Source: Rhodobacteraceae bacterium HLUCCA08
Lineage (GTDB): Bacteria; Pseudomonadota; Alphaproteobacteria; Rhodobacterales; Rhodobacteraceae
Direction of reading: 5' to 3'
Length of the DNA: 59,949 nt
NCBI GenBank assembly: GCA_001314655.1
Contig: LJSF01000039.1
Coordinates: 67,763-127,711, forward strand
Shown here: positions 25,625 through 34,450 of the stretch, piece after piece
Layout: each line of letters starts with the position of its first letter
Position numbering within the stretch: the first letter of the stretch is position 1
Notes under the pieces: model-generated
Database searches by the model: none
What the model saw: the letters and a program-made list of their open reading frames with translations, nothing else
What the model was told of the DNA's origin: nothing
Made by a program: the position numbers and the translations under genes

Positions 25625-27268
25625 ATGGCGCGTTACGTTTTCATCACCGGCGGCGTGGTCTCTTCGCTTGGCAAGGGGCTGGCCTCGGCGGCGCTGGGGG
25701 CGCTGTTGCAGGCGCGGGGCTTTTCGGTGCGGCTGCGCAAGCTCGACCCCTATCTGAACGTCGATCCCGGCACGATGTCCCCCTTCGAACACGGTGAGGT
25801 CTTCGTCACCGATGACGGGGCCGAAACCGACCTGGACCTGGGCCATTACGAACGCTTCACCGGGGTGGCGGCGCGGGGCACCGACAGCGTCAGTTCGGGG
25901 CGGATCTATTCCAACGTGCTGGAAAAGGAACGCCGCGGCGACTACCTGGGCAAGACGATCCAGGTGGTTCCGCATGTGACCAACGAAATCAAGGACTTCC
26001 TCGCCATCGGCGATACGGAGGTCGATTTCATGCTCTGCGAGATCGGCGGCACGGTGGGCGATATCGAGGGCCTGCCCTTCTTCGAGGCGATCCGGCAATT
26101 CGGCCATGACCGGCCGCGCGGGCAATGCATCTTCATGCATCTCACGCTGCTGCCCTACCTGGCCGCCAGCGGCGAACTGAAGACCAAGCCGACCCAGCAC
26201 AGCGTCAAGGAATTGCAATCGATCGGCATCGCGCCGGATATCCTGGTCTGCCGCTCCGAACAGCCGATCCCGGAGAAAGAGCGCGAAAAGATCGCCCTGT
26301 TCTGCAATGTGCGCAAGGACCATGTGGTCGCCGCCTATGACCTGAGCACGATCTACGACGCGCCGCTGGCCTATCACCGCGAGGGGCTGGACCAGGCGGT
26401 GCTGGACGCCTTCGAGATCAGCCCGGCGCCCAAGCCCGACCTGCGGGTCTGGGAGGATGTGACCGACCGGATCCACAACACCGATGGCGCGGTCAATGTG
26501 GCGATCGTCGGCAAATACACGCAGCTCGAAGACGCCTACAAGTCGATCAAGGAGGCGCTGACCCATGGCGGCATGGCCAACCGGGTCAAGGTCAACGTGT
26601 CCTGGGTCGATGCCGAGGTCTTCGACCGCGAGGACGCCGCCCCGCATCTGGAGGGCTTTCATGCGATCCTGGTGCCCGGCGGCTTCGGCGAACGCGGCAC
26701 GGAAGGCAAGATCAAGGCCGCGCAATTCGCCCGGGAACGCAAGATCCCCTATCTGGGGATCTGCCTGGGGATGCAGATGGCGGTGATCGAGGCGGCGCGC
26801 AACGTCGCCGGGGTGGCCGCGGCCGGGTCCGAGGAATTCGACCACGAGGCCGGCAAGAAGCGCTTCGAACCGGTGGTCTATCACCTCAGGGAATGGGTGC
26901 AGGGCAACCAGAAGGTGACGCGCCGGAAATCCGACGACAAGGGCGGCACGATGCGGCTGGGCGCCTATGACGCGGTGCTCAAGGAGGGGTCGCGGGTGGC
27001 GCAGGTCTATGGCGCCACGGCGATCGACGAACGCCACCGCCACCGCTACGAGGTGGACACGAAATACCGTGACCAGCTGGAAACCGCCGGCCTGTGCTTT
27101 TCGGGGATGAGCCCGGATGGCCGGCTGCCCGAGATCGTCGAATGGTCCGATCATCCCTGGTTCATCGGCGTGCAGTTCCACCCCGAGCTGAAGTCGAAAC
27201 CCTTCGCGCCGCATCCGCTGTTCGCGGATTTCATCCGCGCGGCGGTCGAAACCTCGCGGTTGGTGTGA
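25625..27268 (+). CDS. pyrG: CTP synthase
   Basis: A 547-aa glutamine-dependent enzyme aminating UTP to CTP. The N-terminal amidoligase domain opens with [19 protein letters not shown], with [20 protein letters not shown] and [11 protein letters not shown] as signature segments. The C-terminal class I amidotransferase domain has the catalytic Cys in [12 protein letters not shown] and the His/Glu pair in [11 protein letters not shown]. Length is standard. It follows secG by 157 bp with a palindrome in the gap. Confidence 0.97.
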   Translation: MARYVFITGGVVSSLGKGLASAALGALLQARGFSVRLRKLDPYLNVDPGTMSPFEHGEVFVTDDGAETDLDLGHYERFTGVAARGTDSVSSGRIYSNVLEKERRGDYLGKTIQVVPHVTNEIKDFLAIGDTEVDFMLCEIGGTVGDIEGLPFFEAIRQFGHDRPRGQCIFMHLTLLPYLAASGELKTKPTQHSVKELQSIGIAPDILVCRSEQPIPEKEREKIALFCNVRKDHVVAAYDLSTIYDAPLAYHREGLDQAVLDAFEISPAPKPDLRVWEDVTDRIHNTDGAVNVAIVGKYTQLEDAYKSIKEALTHGGMANRVKVNVSWVDAEVFDREDAAPHLEGFHAILVPGGFGERGTEGKIKAAQFARERKIPYLGICLGMQMAVIEAARNVAGVAAAGSEEFDHEAGKKRFEPVVYHLREWVQGNQKVTRRKSDDKGGTMRLGAYDAVLKEGSRVAQVYGATAIDERHRHRYEVDTKYRDQLETAGLCFSGMSPDGRLPEIVEWSDHPWFIGVQFHPELKSKPFAPHPLFADFIRAAVETSRLV

Positions 27269-27343
27269 ACAATCCCGTCGGTTTCGCGCGATTGGTGCGC
27301 GGATGGATCCAATAAACGGAATCTTCGCGCGGAACGAGAAACT

Positions 27344-27359
27344 GTGATACGAAGATCAC
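27344..27359. promoter_or_regulatory. Inverted repeat upstream of the sorting-signal protein
   Basis: GTGAT-ACGAAG-ATCAC forms a 5-bp inverted repeat with a 6-bp centre, followed by AT-rich TTAAAATTGTC, about 67 bp before the start at 27426. It is a plausible operator; the spacing does not fit CRP (N6 between TGTGA and TCACA) or FNR (N4). Confidence 0.35.
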
Positions 27360-27425
27360 GTTAAAATTGTCCCGTTCTCGAGGTGCCGCGCATGGTCCGC
27401 GCGCAAGACACATATGGGGTTGTCA

Positions 27426-28232
27426 ATGTCATTCTCACACCAGATCAGAACCCTCGCCGGGGGGGCCGTGCTGTCGCTGCTGGCCCTGTCGGCCGGGGCC
27501 GGCACGCTTTACTTCAGCGAAGACCGGAATACCGGCGGACTCTACAGCCTGAACACCACCACCGGTGCCGCAACCGCGCTGGGCGCAACCGGGGTGGCAG
27601 GCTCCACGGTCGGCCTGGCGCCGACGGACAATCCGAACGGGCTGGTCGGCAGCCGTCCCTTCGGCCTTGCCGCCATCTATGCCGATGGATCGGGGTCGCT
27701 GTCGATTCCGGGAACAGCGACTGCCGAAGGCCTGGCCTATGACGCCGACAACGACGCGCTCTTTGGCACGATCAACGGCAGCTTCTTCTCCTACGATGCG
27801 GGCTTTGCCTCGACCACGTCGCTGGCCGCCCCGGGCGCCGATATCGAGGGCCTGGCCTGGGGCGGCGGCTCCACGATCTTCGGCCTGGCCGGGTACAGCG
27901 GGCCGCGGGGCTATCTTTACAGCTATGACATCGTCGCCGATGTCTGGAGCTTCATCGGCGATACCGGGATCGACTTCAACCTGGTCGGCCTGGCCTATGA
28001 CGCGGCCGAGAACGTGCTCTATGCCAAGGGCTCGCAGGACAGCTACCTCTATGCGATCGACCCCGGCACGGCCTTTGCCAGCATCATCGGCGATACCGGC
28101 ATCCAGAACGGTGGCGGCCTGGCCTATGTCGGCGGCGCCGTCGCGCCGGTTCCGGTGCCGGGCGCGTTGCTGCTGCTGGGCAGCGGCGTTCTGGGCCTGG
28201 GCGCGCTGCGCCGGCGGCGCAAGACCGCCTGA
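27426..28232 (+). CDS. Secreted protein with VPxPA/PEP-CTERM-like sorting signal
   Basis: A 268-aa protein: signal peptide FSHQIRTLAGGAVLSLLALSAGA, then repeated short blocks (GLYSLNTTTG, YLYSYDIVADVWSFIGDTG, YLYAIDPGTAFASIIGDTG) that look like beta-propeller blades, then APVPVPGALLLLGSGVLGLGAL followed by RRRRK. That tail has the three parts of a PEP-CTERM-type sorting signal (Pro motif, hydrophobic helix, basic end), so an exosortase is expected elsewhere. ATG at 27426 has GGGG 7 nt upstream; 27414 is an alternative. Function unknown; probably surface or matrix located. Confidence 0.8.
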   Translation: MSFSHQIRTLAGGAVLSLLALSAGAGTLYFSEDRNTGGLYSLNTTTGAATALGATGVAGSTVGLAPTDNPNGLVGSRPFGLAAIYADGSGSLSIPGTATAEGLAYDADNDALFGTINGSFFSYDAGFASTTSLAAPGADIEGLAWGGGSTIFGLAGYSGPRGYLYSYDIVADVWSFIGDTGIDFNLVGLAYDAAENVLYAKGSQDSYLYAIDPGTAFASIIGDTGIQNGGGLAYVGGAVAPVPVPGALLLLGSGVLGLGALRRRRKTA

Positions 28233-28253
28233 GCCGACACCACCCCGGTTTCG

Positions 28254-28281
28254 AAGGGGCGTCCTGGCGGGCGCCCCTTTT
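28254..28281 (+). terminator. Rho-independent terminator
   Basis: AAGGGGCG and CGCCCCTTTT form a G+C stem followed by a T-run, 21 bp after the stop of the sorting-signal gene, isolating it from the next gene. Confidence 0.8.
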
Positions 28282-28318
28282 CGTTTGTCGCGCCGTGCGA
28301 AGGCGCTAGGGTCGCGTC

Positions 28319-29047
28319 ATGCGTCGAGGATGGATCAGATCGGCGGGCCGGATGGCCGTGGCGCTGTGCCTGTCGGTGACGGCGGCGGCGGCGCAGGAGG
28401 AGCGCGTGATCGCAGAGGATTACGCCGACCTGGCCCGGACGCTGGGCGGACGCCTGGATTTCGAAGGCTTCGGCGCGGGGCCCGAGCCCGGGATCACCCT
28501 CGACGGGCCGATCACCGCCCCGGGCGTTTCGCTGGGCGAGCGGCTGTCGGGCACCGACATCTTGGTGCGAGAGGTGCAAGGGGGCGTGTTCGACGCGCCC
28601 GGACCCGGCCGGCCCGACCGGCCGCTGGCCGTCGCGCCGGGCGCGCCGGGGCGGAACCTGTCGGTGGCGCAGCATCGCGGTTTCGGCTCGGCGGCGCTGT
28701 TTCCGCTGGGCCCCGCGGGCTGGCCCGCGCTTGGCGCCCGCGGCGAAGGCATGGTGACGCTGCTGTTCGCCGACGACCAGCCGGCGATCGGGCTGAAGCT
28801 GCATGCCGATTACCCGGACCCGCTGGGCAGCCGCCCGGCACCGGGCCAGGTGCTGTTGGTGTTCTTCGACCGGTCGGGGCGGCGGATCGGCTTTGCGACA
28901 CACATCCCGGCGCCGGGGGTGAACGCGCTGGCCTGGCGCAGCGCACCGGGGGCGCCGCCCTTTGCCGCCGTGACGATCTACAATGCCGACCCCGGCGGGA
29001 TCGCCATCGACGACGTGATCTACGCCCTGCCCGATCTGACCGGCTAG
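28319..29047 (+). CDS. Secreted protein of unknown function
   Basis: A 242-aa protein with a signal peptide (MAVALCLSVTAAAAQEE, cleavage after AAA or AQ). The mature part is beta-rich with LDFEGFGAGPEPGITLDG, EGMVTLLFADDQPAIGLKLHADY and FAAVTIYNADPGGIAIDDVIY, the last resembling the end of carbohydrate-binding-like jelly-roll modules. I do not recognise a named family. It stands alone between a terminator and the TerB-like gene. Confidence 0.72.
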   Translation: MRRGWIRSAGRMAVALCLSVTAAAAQEERVIAEDYADLARTLGGRLDFEGFGAGPEPGITLDGPITAPGVSLGERLSGTDILVREVQGGVFDAPGPGRPDRPLAVAPGAPGRNLSVAQHRGFGSAALFPLGPAGWPALGARGEGMVTLLFADDQPAIGLKLHADYPDPLGSRPAPGQVLLVFFDRSGRRIGFATHIPAPGVNALAWRSAPGAPPFAAVTIYNADPGGIAIDDVIYALPDLTG

Positions 29048-29095
29048 GCCATCACGGTGCTTGGACTTCGCCAAGGCCGAGGCTATATCGGCCCC

Positions 29096-29539
29096 ATGTT
29101 CGCCGATTTCTTCAACCGCCTCTTCGCCCCGGCGCCCGAGCCGCTGCCCGATACCGATGCCCGTCTGGCGCTCTCGGCGCTGCTGGTGCGCCTGGCCAAG
29201 GCCGATGGCGATTATGCCGTGGCCGAGATCGCGCGGATCGACAAGGTGCTGGCCACGCGGTTCGGCCTCAACCAGGTCGAGGCCGCCAAGCTGCGCGCCC
29301 GGGCCGAGGCGGTGGAACATGATGCCCCCGACACGGTCCGCTTCACCCGCGCGATCAAGGACGCGATCCCCTACGAGGACCGCGCCGGCGTGATCGAGGC
29401 GCTGTGGGAGGTCGCCCTGGCCGATGGCAGCCGCGACCACGAGGAAGACGCGCTGCTGCGCCTGGTCGCCCCGATGCTGGGGATCACCGACCAGGACAGC
29501 GCCCTGGTGCGGCAACGGGTCGAAGCGGGACGCGGCTGA
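29096..29539 (+). CDS. TerB-family (TerB-like) protein
   Basis: A 147-aa helical protein. The pattern LLVRLAKADGDYAVAEIARIDKVL and ALWEVALADGSRDHEEDALLRLVAPML is the duplicated acidic D-G-x-x-x-x-E metal-binding arrangement of TerB-like domains. Single-domain TerB proteins like this one usually have unknown roles and need not confer tellurite resistance; there are no terC/terD genes here. MFADFFNRLF at 29096 is preferred over a Met 13 codons upstream that has no ribosome site. Confidence 0.8.
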   Translation: MFADFFNRLFAPAPEPLPDTDARLALSALLVRLAKADGDYAVAEIARIDKVLATRFGLNQVEAAKLRARAEAVEHDAPDTVRFTRAIKDAIPYEDRAGVIEALWEVALADGSRDHEEDALLRLVAPMLGITDQDSALVRQRVEAGRG

Positions 29540-29647
29540 GCGCCCGTTTTGCCGGCAAACGCCCCCGGACCGGGCATCGACCCTGCGTCACTTGTTGCAT
29601 TTCGCCGCGATCTGGGCCCAGATACGCAGCGCAACAGGGGAAACCAA

Positions 29648-30424
29648 GTGGCCGACGCCGAAAACGTCATCGAGATCCGCGACCTGCACAAGAGCTTCGG
29701 CGCGCTCGAGGTGCTGCGCGGCGTCGATATCGCGGCGCCGGCCGGTCACGTGGTCAGCCTGATCGGCTCTTCCGGGTCGGGCAAATCGACCCTGTTGCGC
29801 TGCGCCAACCTGCTGGAAGACAGCCAGCAGGGCGAGATCTATTTCTGCGGCGAGCCGGTGCGCTGGACGGGTGCCGGGCCGGCACGCCAGCCCGCCGACC
29901 GGGCGCAGATGATCCGCATCCGCACCAACCTGTCGATGGTGTTCCAGCAATTCAACCTGTGGGCCCATATGACGATCCTGCAGAACGTGATGGAGGCGCC
30001 GGTCACGGTGCTGAAACGCGACCGGGCCGAGGTCGAACAGGCCGCGCGGGCCTATCTGGACAAGGTCGGGATCGGCGACAAGGCCGACGCCTATCCGGCG
30101 CAGCTGTCGGGCGGCCAGCAGCAGCGCGCCGCGATCGCCCGGGCGCTGTGCATGGAGCCCAAGGCGCTGCTGTTCGACGAACCGACAAGCGCGCTCGACC
30201 CCGAACTGGAGCAGGAGGTGGTGCGGGTGATCAAGGCGCTGGCCGAAGAGGGCCGGACCATGGTGCTGGTCACCCATGACATGAAGATGGCCGCCGATGT
30301 GAGTGACCACGTGGTGTTCCTGCACCAGGGCCGGATCGAGGAGGAAGGCCCGCCCGACCAGCTGTTCGGCGCGCCGCGCTCGGACCGGCTGCGCGGCTTC
30401 CTGAGCGCCGGGCACGCCGCCTGA
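29648..30424 (+). CDS. Polar amino-acid/amine ABC transporter, ATP-binding protein
   Basis: A 258-aa ATPase of the HisP/GlnQ class: Walker A GSSGSGKST (about residues 40-48), signature LSGGQQQRAAIARAL, Walker B ALLFDEPTSALDPE, H-loop LVTHDM. The start is GTG at 29648, with AGGGGA 7 nt upstream; an in-frame ATG 33 codons earlier lacks a ribosome site and adds sequence not seen in the family. It leads an operon with binding protein, two permeases, two glutamine-synthetase-like enzymes and an amidotransferase, pointing to an amine or amino-acid substrate. Confidence 0.92.
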   Translation: MADAENVIEIRDLHKSFGALEVLRGVDIAAPAGHVVSLIGSSGSGKSTLLRCANLLEDSQQGEIYFCGEPVRWTGAGPARQPADRAQMIRIRTNLSMVFQQFNLWAHMTILQNVMEAPVTVLKRDRAEVEQAARAYLDKVGIGDKADAYPAQLSGGQQQRAAIARALCMEPKALLFDEPTSALDPELEQEVVRVIKALAEEGRTMVLVTHDMKMAADVSDHVVFLHQGRIEEEGPPDQLFGAPRSDRLRGFLSAGHAA

Positions 30425-30472
30425 CCCGGCGCCACACCAACGACAACGCGAAGACCAACAAGGAGAAACCAC

Positions 30473-31189
30473 ATGAAACTGATCCTGACCACCGCGGCCC
30501 TGGCCCTGAGCGCCGGCATGGCCTTTGCCCAGGACGTCGTCCGCATGGGCACCGAGGGCGCCTACCCTCCGTGGAACTTCCTCAACGATGCGGGCGAGGT
30601 CGACGGGTTCGAGCGCGAACTGGGCGACGAGCTGTGCGCCCGGGCCGAACTGACCTGCGAATGGGTGACCAATGACTGGGATTCGATCATCCCGAACCTG
30701 GTGAGCGGCAATTACGACACGATCATCGCCGGGATGAGCATCACCGACGACCGCGACGAGGTGATCGACTTCACCCAGGAATACACCCCGCCGGACCCGT
30801 CCTCGTATCTGGCGCTGTCGGCTGACGTGGACCTGGACGGCGGCGTGGTCACCGCCCAGACCGGCACCATCCAGGCCTCGTTCATCGCCGAACAGGGCTG
30901 GACCCTGGTCGAATTCGCGACGCCCGAGGAAACCATCGCGGCGGTGATCAACGGCGAAGCCGACGCGGTGCTGGCCGACAAGTCGTTCCTGGTCGGCGCC
31001 ATGGAAGGCAATGCCGACCTGGTGATGCTGGAGCGCGAGGAAATGATCGGCGGCGGTGTCGGCATGGGGCTGCGCGAAAGCGATACCGAACTGCGCGACA
31101 CGTTCGACGCGGCGATCCAGTCGATGAAGGATGACGGCTCGCTCAACGAGCTGATCCTGAAATGGGACGTGGCCTCGACCTTCGAATGA
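30473..31189 (+). CDS. Polar amino-acid/amine ABC transporter, binding protein
   Basis: A 238-aa periplasmic protein of the HisJ/ArgT type, with signal peptide MKLILTTAALALSAGMAFAQ. The mature domain starts with VVRMGTEGAYPPWNFLNDAGEVDGFERELGDEL, the standard first lobe, and has NYDTIIAGMSITDDRDEVIDFTQEY. The ligand-loop region is less basic-amino-acid-like than HisJ; with the downstream ligases, a di- or polyamine or related amine is a reasonable guess but unproven. A strong hairpin follows its stop. Confidence 0.92.
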   Translation: MKLILTTAALALSAGMAFAQDVVRMGTEGAYPPWNFLNDAGEVDGFERELGDELCARAELTCEWVTNDWDSIIPNLVSGNYDTIIAGMSITDDRDEVIDFTQEYTPPDPSSYLALSADVDLDGGVVTAQTGTIQASFIAEQGWTLVEFATPEETIAAVINGEADAVLADKSFLVGAMEGNADLVMLEREEMIGGGVGMGLRESDTELRDTFDAAIQSMKDDGSLNELILKWDVASTFE

Positions 31190-31196
31190 GCCAGCC

Positions 31197-31230
31197 GTCC
31201 CGGGCCGCGCCTGACCGCGTGGCCCGGGAC
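31197..31230 (+). promoter_or_regulatory. G+C hairpin after the binding-protein gene
   Basis: GTCCCGGGCC (31197-31206) and GGCCCGGGAC (31221-31230) are exact complements, 8 bp after the binding-protein stop and just before the permease ribosome site. It lacks a T-run. Its likely effect is to protect the upstream mRNA 3' end or to reduce permease expression. Confidence 0.65.
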
Positions 31231-31247
31231 CATCCGGGGACACTCCT

Positions 31248-32132
31248 CTGTTCGACCATTGCACCGATCCCGGCACCCTTGAGGGCCTTGCGTGGCTGTC
31301 GTGTTACCTCACGACGGGCAAGCATATGGCGTTCTACTGGTCCTTCGGCACGGTCCTTGTGCTGCTGGCGATCACCGCGCCGGTCGCCCTGGCTTTCGGC
31401 TTTGCCGGGGCCAGTGCCGCGCGGTCGCGGCTGCTGCCGCTGCGCTGGCTGGGCAAGGGCTATATCATGGTGGTGCGCGGCGTGCCGGATATCGCGTTCT
31501 TCCTGTTCTTCGTCATCGCGCTGGACCAGGGCTTCGAATACCTGCGCCACCTGGCGATCTGCCCCGATTGGGACCAGCCGGTGCGCCGGGGCAACGATTT
31601 CGTCGTCTGCCCCCAGGCCAAGCTGCCGCTGGGCAACGCGCCGCAGGTCTGGCACGAAATCTACGGCTTTTTCCTGGCGGTGCTGACCTTTGCCATCGTC
31701 TTCGGCGCCTTCGCCGCCAATGTGCTGTTCGGGGCCATGCGCGCGGTGCCGCGGGCCCAGATGGAAACCGCCGAGGCCTTTGGCATGTCGCAGCGCCAGG
31801 CCTTCTGGCGGGTGCTGGTGCCGCAGATGTGGGTCTATGCCCTGCCCGGCCTGTCGAACCTGTGGATGGTGCTGATCAAGGCAACGCCGCTTCTGTTCCT
31901 TCTGGGGGTCAAGGACATTGTCTATTGGGCGCGCGAACTGGGCGGGACCAAAACGCCGCAATTCACCGATTACCCGCATGGCGACTGGCGGATGTGGTAT
32001 TTCCTGGCCTTGCTGGTGTTCTACCTTGCCTTTACCCGCCTGTCGGAAATCGTGCTGGCGCGGATCATGGCGCGGCTGACCCATGGCCAGGCCACGGCAG
32101 CCGGCGAAGCGCAACGCAAGGCCGCCGCATGA
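31248..32132 (+). CDS. Polar amino-acid/amine ABC transporter, permease 1 (CTG start)
   Basis: A HisQ/HisM-type permease of 294 aa if begun at CTG 31248. The only in-frame ATG is at 31326, which would drop LFDHCTDPGTLEGLAWLSCY and the following LTTGKH. Between the upstream in-frame TGA (31212) and 31326 there is no ATG, GTG or TTG, while GGGGA (31236-31240) sits 7 nt before the CTG. The core has several helices and the EAA loop METAEAFGMSQRQAFWRVLVPQMW. Works with the permease at 32212 as a heterodimer. Confidence 0.88.
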   Translation: MFDHCTDPGTLEGLAWLSCYLTTGKHMAFYWSFGTVLVLLAITAPVALAFGFAGASAARSRLLPLRWLGKGYIMVVRGVPDIAFFLFFVIALDQGFEYLRHLAICPDWDQPVRRGNDFVVCPQAKLPLGNAPQVWHEIYGFFLAVLTFAIVFGAFAANVLFGAMRAVPRAQMETAEAFGMSQRQAFWRVLVPQMWVYALPGLSNLWMVLIKATPLLFLLGVKDIVYWARELGGTKTPQFTDYPHGDWRMWYFLALLVFYLAFTRLSEIVLARIMARLTHGQATAAGEAQRKAAA

Positions 32133-32144
32133 CCCGGGCGCGCA

Positions 32145-32166
32145 ACCAAATTTACGTAAATTTGGT
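32145..32166. repeat. AT-rich palindrome with TTACGTAA-type core (copy 1)
   Basis: A perfect 22-bp palindrome with core AAATTTACGTAAATTT flanked by ACC/GGT, in the 79-bp gap between the two permease genes. It is strikingly AT-rich against its surroundings and related to the two palindromes at 34424-34478 in the same operon. It could be a dimeric-regulator operator, an mRNA hairpin or a small dispersed palindromic repeat. Confidence 0.8.
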
Positions 32167-32211
32167 GGCCCCGGCCCGAGGGGCGCATCCGGCCTGCCCG
32201 GAGGCCCGCCG

Positions 32212-33078
32212 GTGAGTTGCCTGGACACCATCGCCGATTATGGCCTGCGCTCGATGTTCTCGGGCTATCACCAGGTCCACCTGCCCAGCGCGGACCGCCC
32301 CTGGCTGTCCTTCACCATCGGCGCCGAGCGTTTGCTGCCGCGCAGCGACTTCACGCTGTGCCAGCAGTTCACGCTGATCGGGTCCGGCCTGATCTGGAAC
32401 ATCTATTTCGGCCTGCTTGCCCTGCTGAGCGGCTTCTTCCTGGCCCTGTCCCTGGCCCTGGGCAAGGCCAGCCGCATCTGGGCCCTGCGCAAGGTCTCGG
32501 GCGGGTTCATCCTGCTGTTCCGCGGCTCGCCGCTGTTCATCCAGTTCTTCCTGGCCTATTTCCTGTTCCGCAACCTCAAGGGCGTCGCCCCGGTCTTCGA
32601 TCCCTTCACCTCGGCCTGGCTCGGCGCGCTGATCGTGCTGTTCCTCAACACCGCCGCCTATTCGGCCGAGATCTTTCACGGCGCCCTGCAATCGATCCCG
32701 AAGGGAGACCTCGAGGCTGCCGACGCCTATGGCCTGTCGGGCTGGTCCAAGTTCCGCCGCGTGACCTTTCCGACGATGCTGCGGCTGGCCTGGCCGGCCT
32801 ATATCAACGAGGCGATCTTTCTGTTCCATGCCACCACCCTGGTCTATTTCAGCGGCTTTCCGGCCTGGCAGCAAAAGGGCGACGCGCTCTATTACGCGAA
32901 TTTCTTCGCCGACAAGACCTTCAACCCCTTCGTGCCCTACCCGATCCTGGCCGGCTATTTCATCCTGCTGACACTGGCGATCATCGGGCTGATGGGGCTG
33001 ATCAACCGACGCCTCAACCGGCACCTGCCCCGGGCCGCGCGTGCGCGGCTGCGGCTGCGGCCGAACCTGATCCGGTGA
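32212..33078 (+). CDS. Polar amino-acid/amine ABC transporter, permease 2
   Basis: A 288-aa HisM-type permease with helices such as LIWNIYFGLLALLSGFFLALSL and the EAA loop LEAADAYGLSGWSKFRRVTFP. GLSG here and GMSQ in permease 1 both follow the family pattern. The start is GTG at 32212, with GGAGG spaced 7 nt; the open frame runs further upstream through the palindrome at 32145 but that is unlikely to be translated. Stop lies 5 bp before the next gene's ATG. Confidence 0.92.
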   Translation: MSCLDTIADYGLRSMFSGYHQVHLPSADRPWLSFTIGAERLLPRSDFTLCQQFTLIGSGLIWNIYFGLLALLSGFFLALSLALGKASRIWALRKVSGGFILLFRGSPLFIQFFLAYFLFRNLKGVAPVFDPFTSAWLGALIVLFLNTAAYSAEIFHGALQSIPKGDLEAADAYGLSGWSKFRRVTFPTMLRLAWPAYINEAIFLFHATTLVYFSGFPAWQQKGDALYYANFFADKTFNPFVPYPILAGYFILLTLAIIGLMGLINRRLNRHLPRAARARLRLRPNLIR

Positions 33079-33083
33079 CCGAC

Positions 33084-34415
33084 ATGAGCTGGCTTGCCGA
33101 CCATCCCCATACCCGATCGCTGCGTCTGGCCGGCGCCGACCTGAACGGGATCGCGCGCGGCAAGCGGATGCCGGTGCATCTGGCCGACAAGCTGCTGGAG
33201 GAGGGCACGCGGTTCCCGCTGTCGGTACTGAACCTCGATATCTGGGGCGAGGATATCGACGACAGCCCGCTGGTCTTCGAGGCCGGCGACCCGGACGGCC
33301 TTGCCCTGCCGACCGAGCGCGGCTACCTGCCGGTGCCCTGGCTCAAGACCCCGACCGCGCTGCTGCCGGTCTGGATGTATCGCGAAGACGGCCGGCCCTT
33401 CGACGGCGACCCGCGCCATGCCCTCGCCCGGGTGCTGAACCGCTTCGCCGAGCGCGGCCTGACCCCGGTCGTGGGGACCGAACTGGAATTCTACCTGGTC
33501 GATGACAGCGGCAAGGACATCCGGGTGCCGAAAAGCCCGCGCTCGGGCAAGCGCCGCCCGGGCGCCGAGATCCTGAGCCTGCGTGCTCTGGACGCCTTCG
33601 ACAGCTTTTTCACCGAGCTGTACGACGGCTGCGAGGCGATGGACATTCCGGCCGAAACCGCGATTTCCGAGGCCGGCCTGGGCCAGTTCGAGATCACGCT
33701 GAGCCATGGCGCCGATGCGCTGAAGGCCGCCGACGATGCCTGGCTGTTCAAGCTGCTGGTGCGCGGGCTGGCGCGCAATCACGGCTTTGCCGCCAGTTTC
33801 ATGGCGAAACCCTATCCCGAACATTCGGGGAACGGGATGCATGTGCATTTCTCGTTGCTGGACCGGGACGGGCGCAACATCTTCGACGATGGCGGCGCCG
33901 ACGGCACTGCGGCCCTGGGCCATGCCGTGGCCGGTTGCCTTGCGGCGTTGAGCCCGTCGGCGCTGATCCTGGCCCCGCATGGCAATTCCTATGACCGGCT
34001 GGTGCCCTCGGCCCATGCGCCCACGGGCATCTGCTGGGCGCGCGAGAACCGGACCGCCGCCCTGCGCATCCCCGGCGGGCCGCCTGTCGCACGGCGGATC
34101 GAGCACCGGGTCGCCGGCGGCGACGTCAATCCCTATCTGATGCTGGCCGCGGTGCTGGGCGCCGCCCTGACCGGGCTGGAGGACGCTGCGGCCCCGCCCC
34201 CGCCGATCACCGGCAATGCCTATGCGCTGGACCTGCCGCGCCTGACCGACGACTGGCGGACCGCGATCGACCTGTTCGAGACCGACAGCCGGATCGCCCG
34301 CATCTTCGAACCCGAACTGATCCGCAACCTGGTGGCGACCAAGCGGCAGGAACTGCATTACTACCGCGACCTGACCGACGAGGAGAAACGCGACCTCTAT
34401 CTCGACACGGTCTGA
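33084..34415 (+). CDS. Glutamine-synthetase-family ligase (gamma-glutamyl-amine synthetase-like), 1
   Basis: A 443-aa protein of the glutamine synthetase superfamily, in the PuuA/SpuI-like branch rather than true GlnA. It has the beta-grasp N-terminus (RLAGADLNGIARGKRMP) and catalytic barrel segments VVGTELEFYLVD, AISEAGLGQFEITLSH, GMHVHFSLLD, ENRTAALRIP and RRIEHRVAGGDVNPYLMLAA. Such enzymes attach glutamate to amines using ATP. GGTGA 5 nt upstream supports ATG 33084; GTG 33075 overlapping the previous stop is the alternative. Two palindromes follow it. Confidence 0.9.
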   Translation: MSWLADHPHTRSLRLAGADLNGIARGKRMPVHLADKLLEEGTRFPLSVLNLDIWGEDIDDSPLVFEAGDPDGLALPTERGYLPVPWLKTPTALLPVWMYREDGRPFDGDPRHALARVLNRFAERGLTPVVGTELEFYLVDDSGKDIRVPKSPRSGKRRPGAEILSLRALDAFDSFFTELYDGCEAMDIPAETAISEAGLGQFEITLSHGADALKAADDAWLFKLLVRGLARNHGFAASFMAKPYPEHSGNGMHVHFSLLDRDGRNIFDDGGADGTAALGHAVAGCLAALSPSALILAPHGNSYDRLVPSAHAPTGICWARENRTAALRIPGGPPVARRIEHRVAGGDVNPYLMLAAVLGAALTGLEDAAAPPPPITGNAYALDLPRLTDDWRTAIDLFETDSRIARIFEPELIRNLVATKRQELHYYRDLTDEEKRDLYLDTV

Positions 34416-34423
34416 GGCGGGGG

Positions 34424-34447
34424 GCTCAAAATTACGTAATTTTGAGC
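34424..34447. repeat. AT-rich palindrome with TTACGTAA core (copy 2)
   Basis: A perfect 24-bp palindrome: GCTC, core AAAATTACGTAATTTT, GAGC. It begins 9 bp after the stop of the first ligase gene and is followed 3 bp later by copy 3, which has the same core. Confidence 0.85.
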
Positions 34448-34450
34448 GGC

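Noticed and set aside
27341-27360. CRP or FNR site before the sorting-signal gene
   Set aside because: The spacing between half-sites is wrong for both (N6 between GTGAT and ATCAC), so it was kept only as an unnamed inverted repeat.
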